The position numbers and the translations under genes are program-made. DNA of 64,000 nucleotides, taken from Dulcicalothrix desertica PCC 7102. GTDB taxonomy: Bacteria; Cyanobacteriota; Cyanobacteriia; Cyanobacteriales; Nostocaceae. Positions 33,471 through 41,709 of this stretch are shown here, piece after piece. Within the stretch, counting starts at the first letter, position 1, and every line of letters begins with the position of its first letter. The stretch covers positions 119,894 to 183,893 of the forward strand of contig NZ_RSCL01000009.1 of the NCBI RefSeq assembly GCF_003991905.1, given 5' to 3'. The notes below the pieces were generated by a model. That model searched no databases and had not been told where the DNA came from. It saw only the letters and a program-made list of their open reading frames with translations.

Positions 33471-33484
33471 CAACAACAATGTTG
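33471..33484. promoter_or_regulatory. SufR operator, site 2 (CAAC-N6-GTTG)
   Basis: CAACAACAATGTTG, again CAAC-N6-GTTG, 63 bases upstream of the sufR start. Two sites fit repression of both sufBCDS and sufR when SufR carries its cluster. Confidence 0.85.
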
Positions 33485-33546
33485 TTAAAGTCAAATTTTC
33501 TGGATCAATTTTCTGAAATTTATTTTTGAACTCAACCAGGACGACA

Positions 33547-34215
33547 ATGCAAACAGCGCAGCAGTCCTCTAAGGAAGATATCCTAGAGTATCTTTTAAAG
33601 CATACCCAAGCATCCGCACTAGAACTTGCCGATGCGTTGGAGATTAGTGTCCAAGCGGTTAGGCGCCATTTAAAGGATTTAGAAGGTTTGGAGTTGATAG
33701 TAAATTCAGCGTCAGTACAAACTGGAACAGGGCGCCCGCAACATATATATAAGTTAAGTCAGCAGGGACGCGATAGCTTACGAAAGGAATTTGTCGATAG
33801 CTATGGGGACTTTGCCGTATCACTGTTAGACACCTTAGCTCAAACAGTGGGACACGAGCAAGTAAGTACAATATTACGCTTACAGTGGCAGCGTAAAGCA
33901 GTCGAATATCATCAAAAATTAGGGATGGCGCCATTACAAGACCGGGTAGCAATGCTGGTTACGTTGCGAAAAGCCGAAGGTTATATGGCAGAGTGGCATC
34001 CAGTAGAATCAAATGACTCATCGGATGAACGCTTTATAATCGCAGAACATAATTGTGCCATATCGAACGTCGCAGAGTCATTCCCCAGCGTATGCGGTCA
34101 CGAATTAGAAATGTTTGCCGCAGTTTTGCCAGACTGTACAGTCGAGCGTACCCACTGGATAATCAATGGTGAACATCGCTGTGGCTATTTAGTACAGTCA
34201 CGAAAGATAAAATGA
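33547..34215 (+). CDS. sufR: Fe-S biogenesis repressor SufR
   Basis: 222 residues. A winged-helix domain (ILEYLLKHTQASALELADAL, ISVQAVRRHLKDLEGLE) is followed by a sensor half with four Cys spaced C-X12-C-X13-C-X14-C (from EHNC to HRCGYL), the SufR Fe-S ligand pattern. Holo-SufR represses sufBCDS and its own gene and lets go when clusters are short, for example in iron or oxidative stress. ATG 33547 is chosen, with AGGA 6 bases upstream; TTG 33526 would add seven unmatched residues. It is divergent from sufB with two operators between. Confidence 0.95.
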   Translation: MQTAQQSSKEDILEYLLKHTQASALELADALEISVQAVRRHLKDLEGLELIVNSASVQTGTGRPQHIYKLSQQGRDSLRKEFVDSYGDFAVSLLDTLAQTVGHEQVSTILRLQWQRKAVEYHQKLGMAPLQDRVAMLVTLRKAEGYMAEWHPVESNDSSDERFIIAEHNCAISNVAESFPSVCGHELEMFAAVLPDCTVERTHWIINGEHRCGYLVQSRKIK

Positions 34216-34376
34216 AATAAAATAAATTAAGATTCATTACTAAATATTTAGTTTAGGTGAAGATTGTTGAGTAATTAGTCATCTGGGTTACAGATTGACT
34301 ACACTCATCAGTTTTTGCGTATTCCCACCCCTACCCCCTTTCGTAATAAGCACTTCAGTGCTTAAAGGACACATTC

Positions 34377-34631
34377 ATGAACACACCACAACCAGGAGCG
34401 CAATTTCTAACGCTAGAAGACTCCGGCAAAGTAGACGCAGCCTTACTATCCTCGCCAGAAAAATTCCTAGCACGCATAACGCTCTCCTCCCACAAACTAC
34501 TCATACACATAGCCAAAGAAAACGGTATCCCCGTTGAAGAACTAACCACACAGCAAATAATAGCCTGGTTTGAAAAAGATGGAAAAATCCGTCGCGAACA
34601 AGGAATCGAAGCAGCGTATTTACAATGGTAA
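34377..34631 (+). CDS. Conserved hypothetical protein, 84 residues
   Basis: A small, probably helical soluble protein (SPEKFLARITLSSHKLLIHI, AKENGIPVEELTTQQIIAWF) ending EKDGKIRREQGIEAAYLQW. I recall proteins of this type as cyanobacterial conserved hypotheticals but know no function. Codon use and the clean ATG start argue that it is real. It lies 161 bases after sufR and is followed by a terminator hairpin shared with the convergent membrane-protein gene. Small helical proteins of this sort can be adaptor-like; nothing here shows it. Confidence 0.65.
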   Translation: MNTPQPGAQFLTLEDSGKVDAALLSSPEKFLARITLSSHKLLIHIAKENGIPVEELTTQQIIAWFEKDGKIRREQGIEAAYLQW

Positions 34632-34655
34632 TCACTATCTTTAACTCCCACAACA

Positions 34656-34684
34656 TAAAAAACACCCAAACGGGTGCTTTAAGG
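34656..34684. terminator. Bidirectional intrinsic terminator
   Basis: AAAAAACACCCAAACGGGTG and then CTTT. The CACCC/GGGTG stem with AAAC loop has A/T-rich tails on both sides and lies between two convergent genes (ending at 34631 and 34712). Confidence 0.8.
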
Positions 34685-34711
34685 AAGTGATTGCTGATTG
34701 TAGAGAAATAT

Positions 34712-35338
34712 TTAAGTGTAATTATTAGTACGTGGACTGCGTGTACCAGCTGCGGCGCCTATCATAGAAGCGAGAAGTCCAAGCAGCGAACCAAACACGA
34801 ACCACCATAAACCTTGACGTACAGCAGCAGCAGTTTCGCGAGCTTGTTGTGCGCTGACGTTAGCTTGAGGAACATTAACACCACCTTGTTGCTGCACTTG
34901 GTTAATAACTTCGCCAGCATTTGAAGCAGCAACACCAAAAGCACCAGAAACACCACTTGCTAGCAACCAAGAACTAACAGCCAAAGTAGTTGCCCAAAGA
35001 ATGGCGCCATTAAGTAACGCAGTATTACGATTCATGGGACCACAAGCGCGTGCTGTTACCCAACCACCAGTAAATAAAGAAATTAATAAACCAATAGTAG
35101 ACCAAATACCAACATTACCAGCAACATCTCCTGCAATTGTTCTAGGTCTGCCAGAACCTTCAACAGTACCGGCGCCAATAGCAGAAAACATCGCACTTAG
35201 AATCAACTGAGTAGCTAATGCGACCAATAAACCAGATATGATAGGACCCCAGCGAACGCGGTCATGATAATCGGCCACACGACCTACCACAGCGGGTTCC
35301 TGAATAACATCATCACCAACTCGATTTACATATGACAT
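34712..35338 (-). CDS. Conserved four-helix membrane protein
   Basis: 208 residues with about four hydrophobic segments: GPIISGLLVALATQLILSAM, IWSTIGLLISLFTGGWVTA, GAILWATTLAVSSWLLASG, and near the C-terminus FVFGSLLGLLASMIGAAAG. A Gln/Ala-rich loop (about 140-172) lies before the last helix. The N-terminal ~28 residues should be cytoplasmic. Proteins like this are annotated only as hypothetical in cyanobacteria. The gene has a good ATG with AAGGAG upstream. No transport motif is visible. Confidence 0.7.
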   Translation of the reverse strand: MSYVNRVGDDVIQEPAVVGRVADYHDRVRWGPIISGLLVALATQLILSAMFSAIGAGTVEGSGRPRTIAGDVAGNVGIWSTIGLLISLFTGGWVTARACGPMNRNTALLNGAILWATTLAVSSWLLASGVSGAFGVAASNAGEVINQVQQQGGVNVPQANVSAQQARETAAAVRQGLWWFVFGSLLGLLASMIGAAAGTRSPRTNNYT

Positions 35339-35502
35339 CGCCTTTCTCCTTACCTCTAAAGTAAATTTTTTGTCTTGTTTTCCGATGATGTCTATGATTT
35401 AAAGCTATATTAAGTCCAAACAAATCTATCACTAGAAATACTTATGTAATCTATCCAGAGTTAGAAAAAATAATTGATTAAATTAAAATAAAAAATTAAT
35501 AC

Positions 35503-35571
35503 GTAGGGTGCCTGACGCCATTAAAACCGAACAACGAAGCAAATAACCTTATAGCGTCACGCACCATTTTA
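35503..35571. repeat. GTAGGGTGC...GCACCAT inverted-repeat element
   Basis: It begins GTAGGGTGCCTGACGCC and ends AGCGTCACGCACCATT, 69 bases, the same family as 4681-4746. It lies between two minus-strand genes. Nothing else is seen in 35339-35606. Confidence 0.75.
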
Positions 35572-35606
35572 CCATCTTAATTAATATTAATAAATCATTC
35601 CACCAA

Positions 35607-35930
35607 TCAAACTCTAACCGCAGTCCCGCTAGCAGTTATAAGTAAAAGAACCCCAGATTGGTCAACATTAATAGTACCCGTGTCAATTTCTATACCAACA
35701 ACAGCATTAGCTCCCAGGCGCCTAGCTCGTTGTTCAAGTTCATTCAGAGCTTTTTGTTGTCCTTCTTCAAACAACCTCTCATAACTAGCAGTGCGTCCAC
35801 CAATAATGTCGCGAATGCCAGCAAAAAAATCGCGTAGGAAATTGCTGCCATAAACAACCTGTGCAGTAACGACACCCAGGTAAGACTGAACAACCGTACC
35901 TTGGATGACATCTGTAGTCGTTAAAATCAT
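35607..35930 (-). CDS. YbjQ family protein (heavy-metal-binding-like domain)
   Basis: 107 residues, the usual YbjQ length: MILTTTDVIQGTVVQSYLGV, VYGSNFLRDFFAGIRDIIGG, RRLGANAVVGIEIDTGTI and a C-terminal VLLLITASGTAVRV. The fold is a small pentameric beta-alpha domain, named for heavy-metal binding without firm proof. ATG 35930 is chosen because GAGGA lies 8 bases upstream; the frame extends to 35984 but the added residues are not family-like. It is divergent from the TPR gene at 36200. Confidence 0.88.
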   Translation of the reverse strand: MILTTTDVIQGTVVQSYLGVVTAQVVYGSNFLRDFFAGIRDIIGGRTASYERLFEEGQQKALNELEQRARRLGANAVVGIEIDTGTINVDQSGVLLLITASGTAVRV

Positions 35931-36199
35931 CGCATTATCCTCGAAAATGTAAATAAGGCTGGGTTTTAAGTCAAATTGACTCAAAATCTGAAAATCAGTA
36001 TTTGTTACATCCGTATAACATGTAACTCCCCAAACGTTTATTTAAGATTTGGAAACAGGGAACATACTGTCTCAATAGTAAATCTTTTGTAAAAGTTGAG
36101 TAATGGAGTTTTCAAAACTGAATATTTTTGTTTTAATGTACAAGCAATTACGGAAATTTTGAATTATAACATTGGCAAAAAACTTTCAGGAAATTTACT

Positions 36200-36880
36200 G
36201 TGTATAATCGAACAGCATTTATTTTAAGTGTTCTCTTACTAGGAAGCATTGCGGCAACAGTACCCACGGTAGCTTCCGCGCAGGTTGTTGTAGCGCAACG
36301 TACCAACCAAGAAGTTAAACAGCTTTTAGAGGATGGGCGCCGGATGGTTGATTCGGGCGACTACAATGGGGCAATAAGCGTTTATCAGCAAGCAGCAAGC
36401 TTAGAACCAAAAAATGCCTCAATTCAGTCAGGAATAGGTTACCTACAAGCATTACAAGGAAATCTCCAAGCTGCATTATCATCTTATCGTCGAGCAGTAT
36501 CACTCAATCCCAATAACGGTGATTATCAATATGCATTAGCTTACATTAGTGGTAACTTAGGCGATAACCGTACAGCAAAGGATGCATATCGTAAAGCTAT
36601 TCAACTCAACCGCAATAGTGTTGATGCTTATTTAGGACTAGCAACAGTGTTACTGCGTTTAGGGGAAACTACTAACGCAATGTGGGCAACCGAGCAAGCA
36701 ATGAACTTAGATAAAAACAATCCTCAAGTCTTTGAATTACGCGGTACATTCTTAATGAAACAAGGTAAACGAGGAGATGCAGTCACCTTGTTTAGAAGAG
36801 CGCGCGAAATATACGCAAAACAAGGGAAACAAGAAAACGTCACCCGTATTGACGCAACATTGCGACAACTCGGAGGTTAA
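36200..36880 (+). CDS. Secreted TPR protein
   Basis: 226 residues with an N-terminal signal peptide (TAFILSVLLLGSIAATVPTVASAQ). About four to five TPR repeats fill residues 40-225 (GDYNGAISVYQQAASLEPKN, GNLQAALSSYRRAVSLNPNN, NRTAKDAYRKAIQLNRNS and others). TPRs hold protein partners; the export signal places this one in the periplasm or envelope. GTG start at 36200 with AGGAAA upstream. A palindromic repeat follows the stop at once. No enzyme domain is present. Confidence 0.85.
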   Translation: MYNRTAFILSVLLLGSIAATVPTVASAQVVVAQRTNQEVKQLLEDGRRMVDSGDYNGAISVYQQAASLEPKNASIQSGIGYLQALQGNLQAALSSYRRAVSLNPNNGDYQYALAYISGNLGDNRTAKDAYRKAIQLNRNSVDAYLGLATVLLRLGETTNAMWATEQAMNLDKNNPQVFELRGTFLMKQGKRGDAVTLFRRAREIYAKQGKQENVTRIDATLRQLGG

Positions 36881-37126
36881 CTTTGTGGAATGGGCATCCT
36901 TGCCCGTTCACTCCACATCTCATTAAGACTTATATTTTAAATAATAAAACCATCCATAATTCATAATTGTATCTACCGTAAGGACTATTGCTTTAGAAGT
37001 ATTTATACTGCTAAATAACTTATTAGATAAAAATAATCAGCTAGCAGATTATTAAATTTTCATGTATGTAAAGACGTAATTAATTGCGTCTCTACAATAT
37101 ACGGTATTTACAAATGATTTAAAATT
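36881..37126. repeat. Repeat-rich spacer with two palindromic elements
   Basis: TGTGGAATGGGCATCCTTGC (36882-36901, GGGCAAGGATGCCC family) and the GTAAAGACGTAATTAATTGC palindrome with CGTCTCTAC (37068-37095, GTAGAGACG family). No gene. Confidence 0.8.
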
Positions 37127-37300
37127 ATGAATTTAAAAGATAAGGTTGCCATAGTAACAGGCGCAAGTTCTGGAATTGGAAGAGCTTGTGCAGTAGCTTT
37201 AGCAAGTGCAGGTGCCATAGTAGTAGCAGCAACTTTTAGACCAATCATCTTTTGTTACAGGACACACATTAAATATTGATGGTGGTTATCTCACATCTTG
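37127..37300 (+). pseudogene. Gutted short-chain dehydrogenase gene
   Basis: The frame starts MNLKDKVAIVTGASSGIGRA, the SDR cofactor-binding start with TGxxxGIG, continues to GAIVVAA, and then jumps. About 35 codons in, another frame reads SSFVTGHTLNIDGGYLTS, the SDR C-terminal signature. The ~190 residues between (including the Ser-Tyr-Lys catalytic site) are missing, so an internal deletion with frameshift destroyed the gene. Confidence 0.85.
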
Positions 37301-37317
37301 CAGCATTGTCAACAAGC

Positions 37318-37500
37318 CAAAAGAAACCGGGCTTCTTGACAAAATTTTCGCTATAAACCCCTAATTTATCGTACAGAAGCCCGGTTTCTCGGACTGGTGC
37401 AAGATGTGAGTTATGTTGCCCAGTAGCCCAGTAGGTTGGGTGGAGGAACGGAACCCAACAAAAGTTAGTACATAAGTTTTGTTCCGCAAAGCCTCTACCC
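37318..37500. repeat. GAAACCGGG element and GTTGGGTGGAGGAACG element
   Basis: AGAAACCGGGCTTCTTGAC and, inverted, CAGAAGCCCGGTTTCTCGG (37320-37393) frame ~35 bases of spacer. AGTAGGTTGGGTGGAGGAAC with a TACCCAACG arm (37428-37503) follows, up to the monophosphatase gene end. Relatives of the first element are at 51037-51124 and 56474-56541. Confidence 0.75.
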
Positions 37501-37509
37501 AACGAACGG

Positions 37510-38307
37510 TTATTTGCTTAAAAACGGTTCAAAAGTAGGCAATAATTCTGAACGGCTTAAAACCAGAGTTGGATAAGAAATATTACTATAATCAACTCCT
37601 GGTTCAGCGGGGAAAGGTTCAGATTTTAGGGATATCCAGGTTCCACCTGCTGCTTGAACAATAACCCATGCTGCTGCGATGTCCCAAATTTTAGGAGTTG
37701 CTTCAATACCGCCTAACACGGCGCCTTTTGCAACAGTAAGAAAATTATAGCTTGCTACCCCTAGCATCCTAATTTTACATGGGAAGTCTTTTTGAATAAC
37801 AGAAGTACTGCGCGAACAAAGATTGAAAAAATGATTGCCGCTTGGTACATCATTACTTGTATGTATAGGATGATGATTACGAAAGGCGCCTGTAGGTGTA
37901 TCTAATCCAGAATTACCTGCGTAAAATCCATGATATGATTCCCTCAATGTTGGAACATAAACAAATCCAAAAATAGGTGTGCCTTTATACAGTAACCCTA
38001 GTGAAATTGACCAAAGTGGAAGCCCACGCGCAAAGTTTGTAGTACCATCTAACGGGTCAACTACCCAGCACCAATTAGTATCAGGCAATACTTTATTACC
38101 TTCTTCAGTTAAAATACCGTAACCGTTAAAATTAGCAATAATAGTATCACGGATAGCTTGGTCTGCCCATTTATCAGCTTTCGTAACCAAGCTACCATCA
38201 GCTTTTTGGTCTGAGCTTACTTGTCCAAAATCTTGAATAAGTTGACTGCCAACTTTTTCACAGGTTGTTCCAGCGAATTCGAGAACCGTTGTCCAAAAAT
38301 CTATCAT
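37510..38307 (-). CDS. Inositol monophosphatase family protein
   Basis: 265 residues of the IMPase/FBPase fold. Metal-binding motifs: LTEEG (second Glu), WVVDPLDGTTNFARGLPLW (the DPxDGT motif), and PKIWDIAAAWVIVQAAGG at the C-terminal metal site. DGSLVTKADKWADQAIRD is the usual N-terminal segment. It should dephosphorylate inositol-1-phosphate or a related sugar phosphate; histidinol-phosphatase activity is also known in the family. It is a single gene, with the 5' side next to a GTAGAGACG repeat. Confidence 0.9.
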   Translation of the reverse strand: MIDFWTTVLEFAGTTCEKVGSQLIQDFGQVSSDQKADGSLVTKADKWADQAIRDTIIANFNGYGILTEEGNKVLPDTNWCWVVDPLDGTTNFARGLPLWSISLGLLYKGTPIFGFVYVPTLRESYHGFYAGNSGLDTPTGAFRNHHPIHTSNDVPSGNHFFNLCSRSTSVIQKDFPCKIRMLGVASYNFLTVAKGAVLGGIEATPKIWDIAAAWVIVQAAGGTWISLKSEPFPAEPGVDYSNISYPTLVLSRSELLPTFEPFLSK

Positions 38308-38325
38308 CTTTTTAAAGTTAGGAGT

Positions 38326-38350
38326 TATAGAGACGATGTCGCGTCTCTAC
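38326..38350. repeat. GTAGAGACG-family repeat
   Basis: TATAGAGACGATGTCGCGTC and then TCTAC. An imperfect member upstream of the monophosphatase gene, preceded by a single GTTAGGAGTTA heptad pair. Confidence 0.6.
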
Positions 38351-38475
38351 AGGAGTTGGGAATAAAACCTATAGTAAGGTTCAATCGCATAATATCTTTA
38401 CAAATATTTAGATATATATTGGTATACTGAATCCAATTGATAAAACTGGCACAGTATAAATACATATAAACTAAG

Positions 38476-39501
38476 ATGGCTAATAATAGTGTGAATCGAT
38501 TTGCTTCTTTAATCTTTGGTACTGTTTTAAGCCTAGGTGCTGCTGTTGGCGCCGCACCTGCAAAAGCACTAACCGTCATATCTGAACCAAGTTTGAATGA
38601 ATCATGGTCTTTTTCCTTCAAAGACTACTCGATTGAACATCAAGGAGGCGCCGTTATTGATTTGAACGTTGGTTACAAGTATAAAAATGGCATCGGTAAA
38701 ACAGACCCGTTTGAATATCCAGAGTTTACGCAGTTATACAATTATATTGATAATTATCTCGTCACATACCCCAATGAAACCGACTTTTGGGAAATTCTCA
38801 ATAAGAATTTAGTCACTGATTTACTTACCAAACCAATTCCTACAACATTTGGGTTTGATTATAAATTAGCTGATGTTGTTGATAACTTGACTGTTGACAT
38901 CGACGTTAAACCAGGTTCATCAGGAATTAATATTCCTCGCTCCAGTACAGTTACGGGAACTCCAGGTTCAACAGTTCAACTTGATGAATCATGGAATTTT
39001 GCCTTTAAAAACTATCCAATTCAACACCAAGGTGGGGCAGTTATCAACTTGGACGTGAGTTATGACTATAAGGATGGTATTGGTAAAACAGACCCATTTG
39101 AATATCCTGAATTTACGCAAATTTATAACTACATCGATAAATTCTTGGTACAATACCCTAACGAAACCGATTTTTGGGAAATTCTCAATAAAAACCTCGT
39201 TAGCAATTTACTTACAAAACCCATTCCTACAGCATTTGGGTTTGATTATAAATTAGCTGATGTTGTTGATAATTTGAGTGTAAAAATAGATGTTTTGCCT
39301 GGTTCGTCTGGAATTAATATCGCGCGCAGCAGTCAGGTAACAGGGATTCCTACAAAAAGTGCATCTGTCAAACCTATCTCTGTTCCTGAACCTGGTTTAA
39401 TTGTGGCATTGGGTGTTATTGCACTTGCTGGGTTGATGCGACGGAGAAAACTGGCAACGGATACAACGGATGTAACGGATAGAGGGATAATTATGGATTA
39501 A
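38476..39501 (+). CDS. PEP-CTERM protein with a duplicated domain
   Basis: 341 residues. A signal peptide (RFASLIFGTVLSLGAAVGAA) is followed by two ~120-residue repeats (about 42-160 and 170-292) that are ~70-80% alike, each with KTDPFEYPEFTQ, YPNETDFWEILNKNL and FGFDYKLADVVDNL. A PEP-CTERM anchor follows: VPEPG, a hydrophobic helix and RRRK. PEP-CTERM proteins are exported and processed by an exosortase in strains with extracellular matrix. The last ~13 residues (ATDTTDVTDRGIIMD) come from a CAACGGAT repeat that extends the frame past RRRK. The repeat's length and pattern recall T-fold domains, but this is weak. Confidence 0.8.
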   Translation: MANNSVNRFASLIFGTVLSLGAAVGAAPAKALTVISEPSLNESWSFSFKDYSIEHQGGAVIDLNVGYKYKNGIGKTDPFEYPEFTQLYNYIDNYLVTYPNETDFWEILNKNLVTDLLTKPIPTTFGFDYKLADVVDNLTVDIDVKPGSSGINIPRSSTVTGTPGSTVQLDESWNFAFKNYPIQHQGGAVINLDVSYDYKDGIGKTDPFEYPEFTQIYNYIDKFLVQYPNETDFWEILNKNLVSNLLTKPIPTAFGFDYKLADVVDNLSVKIDVLPGSSGINIARSSQVTGIPTKSASVKPISVPEPGLIVALGVIALAGLMRRRKLATDTTDVTDRGIIMD

Positions 39502-39562
39502 ATAAACCAAGCCTTGTTTGTAACGAATAAACCATCCGTTACATCCGTTACATCCGTTGCAA
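39458..39562. repeat. CAACGGAT...ATCCGTTG inverted-repeat element
   Basis: GGCAACGGATACAACGGATG, TAACGGAT, about 50 bases, then CCATCCGTTACATCCGTTAC and ATCCGTTGC. The arms can form a long stem. The left arm overlaps the PEP-CTERM gene end; the right arm ends just before the stop of the convergent transporter gene, so it may also terminate both. Confidence 0.85.
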
Positions 39563-39565
39563 ATC

Positions 39566-40990
39566 TTAATCTAATTCCTGCTCCAAAATTGACACCATTG
39601 TGCCTTTTGCGTCGCGTTGAAATTCACTGACGTTGACGCGCGCTAAAAATGATAGCGCTACTATCATACCAACTGCTTGGACTGTAAAGACTAAGCCATA
39701 TGACATTAGGGGTGTATTAAATAAGTATTTCCCAAAATTCAATACTGCCCCTCCTGATACTGTTGCTAATGCCCGTGACATTGCTTGTGCTAAACCCCAG
39801 GCGCCTACAAATGTTCCTGCGGCTTCGGTGGCGGTTAAGTCTAACATTAAACTAAGGGCGCCTGTTGTGGTGACACCTGAAGCAAACCCAAATAATACTA
39901 AACACAATTGCAGCACTTTTGGGTTAGCAGTTACTCCAGCAAAAATTAGTAGTATAAAGCAAATAGCAACGCCAATACATCCAAGTTTAGTAGTAGTTTT
40001 TTTACCAATACGTGGTGCGATTAAAATACCTGTTAGTCCTAAGCCAAGCAGTGTCCCAGTTCCAAAAAATGCATTTAACTTAGTTGTCTCGGCAATGGTC
40101 ATTTTAAATACTTCGCCACCGTAGGGTTCCATTACTGCATCTTGCATAAATAAGCTGATGGTCATTACCAGTAAGAAGGTAAAAAATATTCCTGTTTGGC
40201 GACTGGCTGTTAATATAGTCAACGCATGACCTAGGGTAATTTTATCTTCTCTAACACTAGGTGTAGAACGTGTACTCATACGCGAGTATTTTTTCTCAAC
40301 ACCAACTGTCCCAATCAGGCACAGTAAAAATGCAACAAGAGGTATTATGGTAAATAAGCGGTTGACTTGAGTTTGAATAACTTCAATTGGTGCGTTTAGT
40401 TGAATTTGTCTAAGTAAGCCACTACTAGTTATGGCGCCGATAATAATGCCCACCATCAACATCGACCAAACAATACCAACTATTTTGGAGCGATTATCTT
40501 CGTCTGAGATATCTACTAATAGTGCAGTGAAAGGTGTAGAACTAGCGCTTAATGCAACTCCATATATGGCAAATACTAACCCTAGCAGTGCCACCCACAT
40601 TGTAGTTTGACTTGTCCAGGCGCCTTTTTCTAAACTATTACCTACCTGCCAAACAACTTGTACTGCTAAAAATGCTGAAGAAGTAAATAAAGCGGCGCCT
40701 AACCATATATAACCCGTGCGATGATGTCCTAAAAATGGCTTTGAGTCAGAAATCTGTCCAAACAATATGCGAACTGGAGCAACAAATTGATGCATTGCAA
40801 TAGCCAGTGCAGTTATAAACGCTGGAACCTTCAACTCATCAATCATGATGCGGTTAAGCACACCTAACGTCAAAACCGACATTATCCCCAAAGCCATTTG
40901 AAAAAAGCCCAGTCGAAACATCGTTAAAATATCGACTTTTGGGAGACTGTGTGCATCGGACTGTGAACTTGATAAATTTCCGCTAGCCAT
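39566..40990 (-). CDS. BCH/PucC-type MFS transporter
   Basis: 474 residues with about 12 transmembrane helices. The PucC-like features include MFRLGFFQMALGIMSVLTLG, VPAFITALAIAMHQFVAPVR and ILFGQISDSKPFLGHHRTGY near the N-terminus, and LMLDLTATEAAGTFVGAWGL later. Members in purple bacteria assemble light-harvesting complex 2; cyanobacterial relatives are thought to handle chlorophyll or chlorophyll-binding proteins. The final ~30 residues are polar. It is a single gene, convergent with the PEP-CTERM gene. The exact ligand is unknown. Confidence 0.88.
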   Translation of the reverse strand: MASGNLSSSQSDAHSLPKVDILTMFRLGFFQMALGIMSVLTLGVLNRIMIDELKVPAFITALAIAMHQFVAPVRILFGQISDSKPFLGHHRTGYIWLGAALFTSSAFLAVQVVWQVGNSLEKGAWTSQTTMWVALLGLVFAIYGVALSASSTPFTALLVDISDEDNRSKIVGIVWSMLMVGIIIGAITSSGLLRQIQLNAPIEVIQTQVNRLFTIIPLVAFLLCLIGTVGVEKKYSRMSTRSTPSVREDKITLGHALTILTASRQTGIFFTFLLVMTISLFMQDAVMEPYGGEVFKMTIAETTKLNAFFGTGTLLGLGLTGILIAPRIGKKTTTKLGCIGVAICFILLIFAGVTANPKVLQLCLVLFGFASGVTTTGALSLMLDLTATEAAGTFVGAWGLAQAMSRALATVSGGAVLNFGKYLFNTPLMSYGLVFTVQAVGMIVALSFLARVNVSEFQRDAKGTMVSILEQELD

Positions 40991-41088
40991 TGTGCTTATA
41001 AATTCCGAGGAATAAAAGTTTTATCATCTTTTTCCTAGGATAAACGTTCCCACGCACGGATTGGAATCAAAAATGAACTTTTTCCTTA

Positions 41089-41122
41089 CTCTTCTCTCTG
41101 TGAACTATGTACCTCTGTGGTA
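41089..41122. repeat. CTCTGTGAACT...CCTCTGTGG repeat
   Basis: CTTCTCTCTGTGAACTATGT then ACCTCTGTGGTAAA, a relative of 16061-16102 and 45268-45300. Confidence 0.55.
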
Positions 41123-41159
41123 AATATCTATTATACAAAGAACAGGTAATAGATAGTAA

Positions 41160-41546
41160 CGCTTAGAACTATCTACTACCAGTAAAGCAGAAATAGGAGA
41201 ACGCTTACTTAAAACCCAGTGGAACCGCAAGACGACTACGCGAAGTCGCATTAGTTTTGGGGCTACATCAGAAAATAGTAAAGGGTTGTATTTCTGGCGT
41301 GGTAGCCTGTATCAAAAAGTTGGCGATCATCGGAAGGCAATCGCTGACTTTACAGTAGACATAAAACTTCAGAGTCCGGAAAGCGCTGATATTCATCGTT
41401 ATCGTGCTGATAGCTACCTTGCCTTGAAGAATAAAGCTGCCGCAATTAAGGATCTGCAAAACGCCATCCAGCTTTACAAAAAAATGGGTCCTGACGCTGA
41501 TTCTCTTCTGCGAGTGACGATGAATGATCTAGCCAAACTCAAGTAA
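41160..41546 (+). pseudogene. 5'-truncated TPR gene remnant
   Basis: The frame is open from 41160 to the stop at 41546 but has no ATG; the only usable start is a TTG at 41286 without a ribosome-binding site. The last ~90 codons give two TPR units (GLYFWRGSLYQKVGDHRKAI and YRADSYLALKNKAAAIKDLQ). The preceding ~40 codons show no homology I recognise. It looks like the surviving 3' end of a TPR gene; translation from TTG as an 86-residue protein cannot be excluded. Confidence 0.5.
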
Positions 41547-41596
41547 CCATCGCTCCCAATACTGCTCGGTTAAGGATTTTTGCAAGGATTTCGGGC

Positions 41597-41692
41597 ATTT
41601 AGAGACGCGCAGAGCGGAGTGTACCGAAGGTAAATTTTCCTACGGTGAAGCTACCCTTCGGGAAAACTTCGTTTACGCTTGCGCGTCTCTAC
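41597..41692. repeat. Long GTAGAGACG-family hairpin
   Basis: AGAGACGCGCAGAGCGGAGT opens and GCTTGCGCGTCTCTAC closes a ~96-base inverted repeat with internal arms (CGAAGGTAAATTTTCC, then TACCCTTCGGGAAAAC). It lies between the TPR remnant and the AlkB-like gene and may end transcription of both. Confidence 0.75.
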
Positions 41693-41709
41693 AAGGTTTT
41701 GGGTGTAAT

